DNA from: Capitulum mitella
Taxonomy: Eukaryota; Arthropoda; Thecostraca; Pollicipedomorpha; Pollicipedidae
Direction: 5' to 3'
Assembly (NCBI GenBank): GCA_030062745.1
Contig: CP099840.1
Span: forward strand, 11,112,437 to 11,176,436
Length of the DNA: 64,000 bases
Both the position numbers and the translations under genes were made by a program. The first letter of the stretch is position 1; every line of letters begins with the position of its first letter. The notes beneath the pieces are model-generated. The model made no database searches. It was not told where the DNA came from and saw only the letters and a list, made by a program, of their open reading frames with translations. Below are positions 22,101-31,100 of this stretch, piece by piece.

Positions 22101-25100
22101 GTCCCCGGCGCCCGGGCGACCCGGCACGCGACGCGCGGCCACGCTCCGCCGGCAGTCGCTCTGAGCCGTGTTGTTCTGCGACGGCGTCGGCGACACGGCG
22201 GACGCGGCGGGCAGCGATCTGGGCCAGACCGAGGGAATTTGGCGCGCTCTGGTGCGCTATTTGGCGCGCCGCGGCGCCTCCGGGCGGTTGCGGCCGCGCA
22301 AAAGGCAGACAAACAGTGGGCGCGGTGCCTGCCAGCTGACGTGCGCTTTACGACAAAGTAAGGACCCAGCGGTCACGGTCTGGTGGTCGGGACTTGGCTC
22401 GGGCGCCCGCGATAGGGCAGGATAGAACAGGCCCCCCTGCGGCCGTGACCCAAGAGACTATCCCGACGCTTCTTTTTATAATGCGAGTTTCGAAATCCGC
22501 TCGCTCGGTGCTGTTTTCCTGCGCAATCTTCATGGAGTCATTTTTTCGTAGGGTCTGTCGGCAACCTTGCGTTTTCCACCGCAATCGATCGAGCATTTAG
22601 AGGCTAATGGCCGGATTGCACATCTGCGGTCCGATCAAGATCAAGATCCACAAGATCCGGATTGCGGATCTTGAGGATCTGCGGGGCGCTGGAAAGAAAG
22701 AAGAGTGTCGGTGCTGAAACTGCTTCTCATGCATCGCGCCATCATAAATAGATCATAAATAGTTCGGCATGTCAAACACACCACCTCCATCGTGCTGGGG
22801 GCGCCATTTCAAAGAGCTTGAAGAACGTTAAACAAGCTCCTCTCCCGGATCACCGCATTTTGCACAGAGGCGGTGTTAGGGACTTGAAAATGGATAAACA
22901 AGTCAAACGTTCTTCCAGGACTTCACTACCGCTGAATGGTAATATATTATCCATTTTACTATACCCATTCACGAACTTGGACAGCGTTGTCTCCACTAGT
23001 TTAGTTTAAACGTCTCCAACATGACGGGTTCCAGACTACAACACTCGAACCAGGCTGCCAATTTACTTCCAACGTACTTCCATAGACGGAGAGGTTGTGT
23101 CCGCGACGCGCCGAATTTCACCGAACCAGCTGCTGCGTGACTCGTTTACGTCACCCGAGAATTCGGTTGCCTCATTGGCCTCAGGCCCGCACTGTCAGTA
23201 AATCGGCCACTAATTGCTGCAGTCCATTAATCCACAAGGATTTAATGGACTGCATGTGAATAGGACTTCTACGCTTCTTTTCAGCCAATGGCATGGGGAT
23301 AACGTTCAAGCCTCCGAAAGATGGAGGGTCTAGAAAGGCATTAAAAACCTCCGAAAACCCAAAGATCCCCAGCTTTCCTGGTTATATTTTAATGCTATGA
23401 CACATCGTTTTGCTTTGTAATGTTTATGTAAACTGCTCAACGATTACTCTTAAGGTTAATAAACATACGCATTGGAGTTGAGGTGCAATTGAATTTTAAC
23501 GTTATTCCAACAATTTTCGGTGTCTACAAACCATCGCATTGTCAAATCACGGCGTTGCGTTTTCAGCTCCGATCATGCAATACTGAATTAAATGGGCCAA
23601 ACAATTATTTCGGGTTATTTCACATTGTGAAACGAAAAGATTCATATGTATGATGCGTGATTTAGGAGATGAGACGGATTTTGTCAGCAGCGTGGTTATC
23701 AGTTATTAGAAACGGGTCCGATCACTCATGCTATTCGTAATATAACTGGCATAAATTTCTCGCACTCTTATGTTATGTTTGTGAATACGTGAACAACCAG
23801 TCTACGTTTTCAGGCTGACATGATACAGGTGCAATTTTTGCGATACCACAGAAGATCGGCCCCATTCCAACGTCCTGTCAAAATCACCCTCATCTCTGGA
23901 CCGGCATCCAGACACTGACACCTTTATCTGTATGCCTTGATAACGGCGACTTTTCATCTCTGGGCTGTCACATGGTTGTGCTCAAACAAGCTTTTTTGCC
24001 TAAAAGATATTGCTAGGCCGAAAACATCCCAGCAGTTTCAGTACATTACACCCATTTCACGCCTATTCGCCAAGCCTTTCGGTCTCGTGTCTGGAGCGAT
24101 GCACCACCGTCACGTTCTTTCCTCTGCCGATGCTCAGGCCGCGGACCGGCCGACGCGCCAACTCCCGCCGCAGGTCGGGCCTGCTGCCGCGGACAGCCGG
24201 CCCTCCAGGCGGGCGGTGCCTCACCTCCAGACTGACGTCCTCCAGGCTACCCACGCCCACCACGGCATCGTTCGCGATCACGTCCAGGAACTGGTCGGCG
24301 CCCGGCCCGGCCGCCAGCTGCCGGTTGGCCGGCAGGCCGGCGGCCGGCGCCGGCTCGCCGTCGGCCGCGTCGCGCCGCGCCGCGGCCGCCTCGCCGTCCG
24401 GCCGGCCCGGCTTGATGATGGAGCGGTCCGCACGCGCGTCGGCCCCGTCGCCGCGCGCCTGCCGGTATTTGTCGCGGCCGACGATCTCCGGGTCGCGGAA
24501 CGAGAGCTTCTTGCGCGGCCGCTGCCGCTCGCCGGCCGGCTTCGGCTGCTCCGGTTCGGCGGCCATGTTGCGCGTCATCACGTCACCGTTCACCGTGCGT
24601 CTGGCCGTCTCCAGCATAGGGCGCAGCTAGCGGCCGCGCGCGTCGGCCTCTCACCAGACTGCGGCCCGCCGCCGGCGCGCCGTCGGCTCCGGCCCGGTCG
24701 CGGCGAGGCACTGGCGCGGGCGCGGCGCGTGGCGCGCTCGGGCGGACAGCGGGCGGACGGCGCGGCCGGCCCAGCGCGCTATCATGCTGCGCTCGGCAGT
24801 CCGTGTGGCCGCGCGCCGCCAGACGCCGCTTACTACCGGCCGGCTCAGCTGCCACCGCGGCGGCGGCGGCGGCGGCGGCGGCAGGCTGCCACTGGAGCGC
24901 CGCCAGCAGGCGCGCCACGGTCAATGGTCAGCCGACGGCCGCCGCCGGCCCGCCTACGACCCCGGCCGTCGCCGCCACGACCCCGTCACCCCGGATTCTC
25001 CCAGGGGCACAGCGACCACCAGCCGAATTCTGACCGCTGACGTGGGCAAAAGGTCGCGGCTATATATAAATTCGTCCGGCCTTGTCCCGACCCGTCATGC

Positions 25101-28100
25101 GTGATTAATCCTTGCGCGCCAAATTTGGCCGCGCCCATCCTTCGGGGGTGTCGTTAAAACCGCCGGCGGGCAGAGGATTTTATTTCTACCGCGGAAAGTA
25201 AGGTCACCTGATGACGACGGGGCACGATACTTGCCAGGAAAATCTGGCAGCACTCGAAGTTTGGACTCGGTGCTGTCAGATGTGTTCAATGAAATGCTGC
25301 GTTTGGGCACCATCAATGTGGCATCGTATACGCACAAAGCACACGGAGTTTCTTTTCTATCAACAGACGACATATTGATCGAATAGATCTGTAACAAAAT
25401 GTTTTTTCTAGCCGTCATAGCATACTCATATTGCGCATGAAGTTAGTGATATTGACTGAAATATTTATTGATTGCTGAATCACCAACTATTGCATGCAAC
25501 AGGGTTGAACAGTCCAGTCGAGTCTCATTTATAACTCGACAAGAGCTTTGTCATATACTGAGTACTTACCAAATGATGAAGTGGTTATCGAGTCAGTCTT
25601 GTTAATGAATGTTGGTGCTCATGAAATGAGATCGTTTTGTAGTCAGGTTGTTCCTTCAGCATCAGCCGAACTTAGTTCATGACTCAATATGTGAGTAAAA
25701 GAATTGCAGGCCTTATAAAAGTCTTGGCCATGTAGAGTCGTCGTAAATTTCATCATACACCATATGCACCGTATGATGATGGGTTACATGGAAATCCAGT
25801 ACGTATTGCAGAAAACGAGAATAAAATGCTTTAAAGTAAATTAAAAAAACTTTGGCGTTTTTCTGGGTTGTGAGCTTTCCGTCGACTATGACTGTGTTGC
25901 GTTGTCCGGACAGTTACAGTACCGCACGTGCCCATTACAGTACGACCAAACACCAACCAAAGTCCACCAATGTTGTATTCTTTTAGTAGTCCCTTCAGAA
26001 CTTAACAAACAGCGTAAGCTGTAAAAAATATTTAGATTAGTTTTGAAAACGTTAAAAGAAATTAGCTGCCATTTGAATTTCATGAGCCAGCACCGAATAA
26101 CTCAAAACACAAGTAGTTCTGATTAACAGTTCTTTAAGTGTTTTACCACAGTTGTATCAAATGGGGTGGATGTTTGTCCCTCGCTGTTGACCTTGAGAAA
26201 CAAACAAATTCTTTGACCCATATTTTTATACAAGTATCATCCAAACTGGGTGTTTTTGATTGCTTTGCTGGTTGAACGTGATTGTTTTTACTGCCTGAAA
26301 AACATTGATGCACCTTTTGACGCAACTATAACTGCTAAGCCTATACCTAACGACACAAAGGAATAGCGGTTTATTCCATTGTAAACGAGGACTAAATTTT
26401 TGTTAGGAAAGCAATCAGCACGGGAACAAATAAAGTAAAGCCCTTGTTTGCCTCAACAGTGTCATATAAATGACTTACAAAACCAATGACCCTGCTCCTA
26501 ACACTCTTATGACCGATCGGTTTCCGATCATCCGTTTGCAAAACGAATGAGAGGCACAAGAACTTCAAGCCTGTTTGACACCATCATAAATGATTCATGT
26601 ACAGTGCAACCATATTTAACTAAGCTGTCCGACATAGGCAAACACGGTTTGGAAAAGGAATATGCTGCGCTTAGGCAGGGCTCTTGGGAATCTTAATCCA
26701 CTGCGGTCTTTCAAAAAACGTAAAATACCAAATCGGCAAACCATCCTGCAGTAGTTCGTGGTCCGAACGAAAAAATCGTCGATATATTCCCGTTTAAGAC
26801 GAGTTAATATCTTCTTTTCATTATCGTTTACTTATCTATTTCTCTGCTTCAGACCACCTTCTGAAGATTGCCAGCTGACAGCACTTCCCTGCTCCCTGAC
26901 AGGGGTGTCGATTTGTATTCTTTTGAGAGGACCCCGACCTAGCTAATGCGGATTTGGGTCCACCCAAACTTTTTTGCTCTATCCTCAATACTTTCTGCCG
27001 GTTTTAAAGGGAAATGAGTAATAACAACAAAAAGGACGGCCGCAACAGATAAGAGATAGGCACAAAGCAAAGAATGAAGTCTAAAGCGGTGTATTTCTTC
27101 TATCTTCTATTTAGTCTTTATCTATTTTTTCTTTGTTATATCTTTCTATTTTCTGTATATGTATATTTTTATATACACATACCTGGGGATAAATGCAATT
27201 TCTCGTTTGACAAGTAATAATAAAGAACTTGCAAATTTCCCTTGGTCAAAATAAAGTGGGCTAAATCCGTTAAGAAACCCACATTTGGGGACGTTAGGTT
27301 GTCGGGCCCTCGGCTCAGTCTCCTCAGTCACTTACAGCGATCGACACTCCTGCTCCCTGATACCTATGCGATAGAACATATGTTGACTGTTTCAAGGCCT
27401 ACCACATCAGGTCACCCTTTTGAAACTTAAAACCGTCCAGATGAAAACAGTTTTTAAGGTACAACACACTGGACCGTTTCACGAGAATGAAACGAACTGA
27501 TTTTGTCATACAACAAATCTTTCATGTTGGTACGAGTGCCTTGCCTCTACTGATTCACAGTTTGTTATCATCACGATTCTCGCAGCAATGACTAAAGATT
27601 CCTGTGATATTCAGTGCCGCTTGTACACCCTTTGATGGTGTAAAAACGGCATAAAACACTACTCTTTCTCTCGACAGGGATAATTTTTTTCATGTCATCA
27701 TAAGGGAGAGCGAGGAGAAACTGGATTCAGAGGAGAACAGAAACGGCGCCATAATTTTAGGTTCAGCTCTGCAACAATAACTTGTGGTGCAAAGTCGTTT
27801 TTGCCACTTACGGCCAGTTTGCTTTAACCGAAAATGTTCCTCCCTTTTCTGAATTTTGCTGTGCAACAAGTATGTGAACAATTTTGTTTATGACATGCCA
27901 TCAGCAATGTAGGCAGCGCGCGGTCAGAGGATCAGCTGACCCCTCTTGTGGCTAGATGTTTCTAAAATTCGGTTGTTATGACAAATTAATTGCTTAAAAA
28001 TGAAAGTATTTTAAAACGGAAAAATGCGTTTTTATTTTCCGAATCTCTAGATGTGCACAGGGTTCATTCTACTCGTCTTCAGTAAAATGGTAACGGTAGC

Positions 28101-31100
28101 ATCGAGCCTTTTTATTTTAGCTCTGTCTTGTCGAAAATCCTGGTTACGCTACTTCCTACCATAACCCGTTTGTCAACTCAAGTATCTTTGCTGTTGCTGT
28201 GTAAGGTCGATGTGCAATAGAAGCAGACAATTTTGGTAGCCAAGCCGTCGCGGCAGCTTTCTGATGCATATCAAGCTACGATCTGCTAGTTTTCTTCTTT
28301 TTGGGGCTCTTTTGGGGCTCTCAGGGAGAATGGATACAGCTGTCCCAGCTCTCCTGACGGTGTTCTCATGCTGTGCGTGCCCCGAAATCAGAAAGAAATG
28401 TCACGTAGGGAAATGCTGTAATCTTTTCGCCAAAAAAGGAGAGAAGGGGTAGTAGTACCTGGTCTCCAAGCCATGTTCTTTTCCCTTTACACATATTACT
28501 GAACTAACGTGAAAAGAGGTGTCATAATACGTCTTTTAACACGTGACGGCATACGTCACATTTTGTGGAAGCACAGACAACACCCGATGACGAGGCAATT
28601 TGTTTGACCTGTCCGTCAGCATCCGGCAGTACAAATAAACAGGCTCCCTGACCACAAAAAGCCCGCCGAAACAGCTGACTTGTTCCGGCGGTGACGTCAT
28701 CAGAGGGTGCTCGTCTGTTGCCGGGGAGCCGCTCCTGTGTAGTCTGCCCGGCCTTCCCCGGTGGAGCGACCGGCGCCGGCGGCGCGGCCGAACTTCAAAC
28801 AAACGCTCTCCCCCCCCCCCGGCCGTCGGCCCCGGCCACCGCCATGGCTCACCACAGGCCTCACCGCACTCCGGCAGACGGCAGCTTCCCTCGCCGCCCT
28901 CGGTGAGGCCGGAGCCGGCGGCGGGCGACGCGCGCCCTCGGACCGCGGCGGCGGTGGCGGCTGGCAGCGCGCCGGCCCGGCGAGTGCGATTAAATCCTCC
29001 GCGGCTGCTATTCCTGGCCTAAAACAACAGCACCGCCGGCGACGCGCGGCTGACAGTGCGGCGGAACAGGCCAGCTTTGATCCGTGGCCGGCGACTTCAG
29101 GGGGAGGGGTATCCAGACTGAACAAGAACGGCCTTGGCAAGCCGTGTTTTGGACCGCAGACGACTGCTTGCGGACCGTCGATAGGACTGTGAGTGTGCCA
29201 CGGCAGTCTGCTGGTTACGCTCCAGCCGTGTTCGCCTATTGTCGTGTCACTGCAGGCAGTAACTCGCATGGCACTGACGGGCCTTTTGAAAATGTGCCGC
29301 GTTTTATCTATTTTACGTTACCGAGCAAAAAATGCGGATATCTGGAATAAAAACTTACCTTCTTCAGCGTTTTGAACACGTTGCACCTGCACATTTTGGA
29401 CTGGATCTCTCCAGAAATATAGCTGAAGACCCGGAAGTCCTGGGTATCATGGGATACGTAGAAAATCCTGCGAAATAAATGCAAGATAAAACCAACTACT
29501 TAAACCTGATCTTTAGTAGGACGAAGTAAATACAGCGTTCCTTTAACGTCCTCTCCATCAATCCCAACCGCCAAACATTGCTGCTGTTCTTTATCAACAA
29601 ACCCTTTTTCGTTACACGGCGAGCTCTCTCGAAACCCTCATTGGTAACTTCATTAGGAACGTTGCCTTTGTCCTATGACTCGTCATGTTTTGCTCCCAGT
29701 CGAAATATCACAAAAAAGACGCAAGCCTCGGAGCATGCGAGGGTCCCGCTTCATGATTAGTTGACTACACATGGGCAATTTTCCGGGCATTTAGAAGGCA
29801 TACAGCAGATGGTCTCTTCGTCAAACCATCGAAATAGAAGTATCGATCAAACTGGGCCGCGCAAAACGTTACTGTTCATGGATCAATGTAACGTAAGAAA
29901 CCTGCAATTTTTGGCTAAAAATCGGCAGACATATTTATAAAACCAAAATTTGATAACTCGCTTCCGGACAAACTCTCGTCACGACCGACGAAAACATCTG
30001 TGCCCGCACAATCGCAAGGTGCGCATCCATCAATCTTCGTTGTTCCCGGACGTAACGCGCTCCAGGTCGCAGGGAGAGCCCCAACTGGAGCCAGAGACTG
30101 CAGCCAGAGCCCGGAGGCGGCTGGCGCGGCCCGCTCCGGGCAGCGGAGCCCGGGCCAGGCCAAGGAGCTCGTAAGTCAGCACATGGGTCCTCCTCCAGCT
30201 GGCAGCCCGCTCAGATGCTGTCGCCGCCGCCAGAGCGCGCCATAGATGAGAGATCGACCGACACGGAGGCGTACCCGTTGAGGGTGGCGGCGGTGCTCGC
30301 GGGCAGGGCTAAGGTACGGCTCCTCAAGGTCGGCACAGAGCTGGGTCAAGGTCACAGGAGGCTTCAAGGCCGCCAGATGCTAAACCTATTTGTGAGGTAA
30401 GCAGTGGGAGGGTTAGAGATAACAACCCACATGGTTTGGCACTAGAGGACAAGAAAAGATCTAGCAATTTAGGATACCCAAAGACCAATGATAAGCGGCA
30501 GTTTGGAAGAGAATTGGATCAGGCAACACAGGCTTATCGTATTTCGCTAGGTGGAACACAGTCTGTACACAATGCAGTGGGCCAAACCGTACGAGCGCAT
30601 GTCCTAAAAAAACCTGACTTGCGAAAGCAGCGCCAATGACGTCACTGGCCACACAGGAGCTCTGTCTGCCAAAGCCCGGGCTTTGTCCGGGCTTAGGAGG
30701 GCGGCCGGTCGCGCCGCTGTTGGCAGAGCTCGCCTGTTTTCTGCGAAGACGGAGCGGGCCGGCTGGCGGTGCCAGCGGCCTCTCCGGGGCCTGCCGGCCG
30801 ACCCTCGCCACTCGCCTGTGTATCGGGTGGTGCATGATGAGTGGACTCGACTCCAGGGACGGCTGGTTCCGCTGCAACCGGACAGACGGACGGGCTCAAG
30901 GGGAGCGCGCCGATACGGGGCAGACACCATCGAGACGGCGAACGGGCATATGGAGTCGGTGTTTGAAACGGGAGGGCTTGGATTCTGTTACGAGCAGGTC
31001 TAGCATGTGAGATGCCCTAGTGGAGAAAACATTCAGTTATGAACCGAACTTAACCCAGGAATGCGGGCCAAAAAAAAGCTTCAGGATTAGAGCATTTAGG

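Larger units (their letters stand above)
20621..29358. other. NOS1AP intron 5 (8.7 kb)
   Basis: It contains the 36-bp minisatellite, two GC islands, the candidate exon at 24.2-24.6 kb and an imperfect hairpin at 23218-23253 (TGCAGTCCATTAA arms). The 25.1-28.6 kb part is AT-rich and shows nothing I can name. Confidence 0.6.

Noticed and set aside
23937-25040. 367-codon + strand Arg/Pro/Ala-rich frame
   Set aside because: It is GC-island composition. The opposite strand has the better exon structure (ATG, upstream stop, donor).
28700-29269. 189-codon - strand frame in the 28.7-29.1 kb island
   Set aside because: No splice context or recognisable motif. Composition alone explains it.
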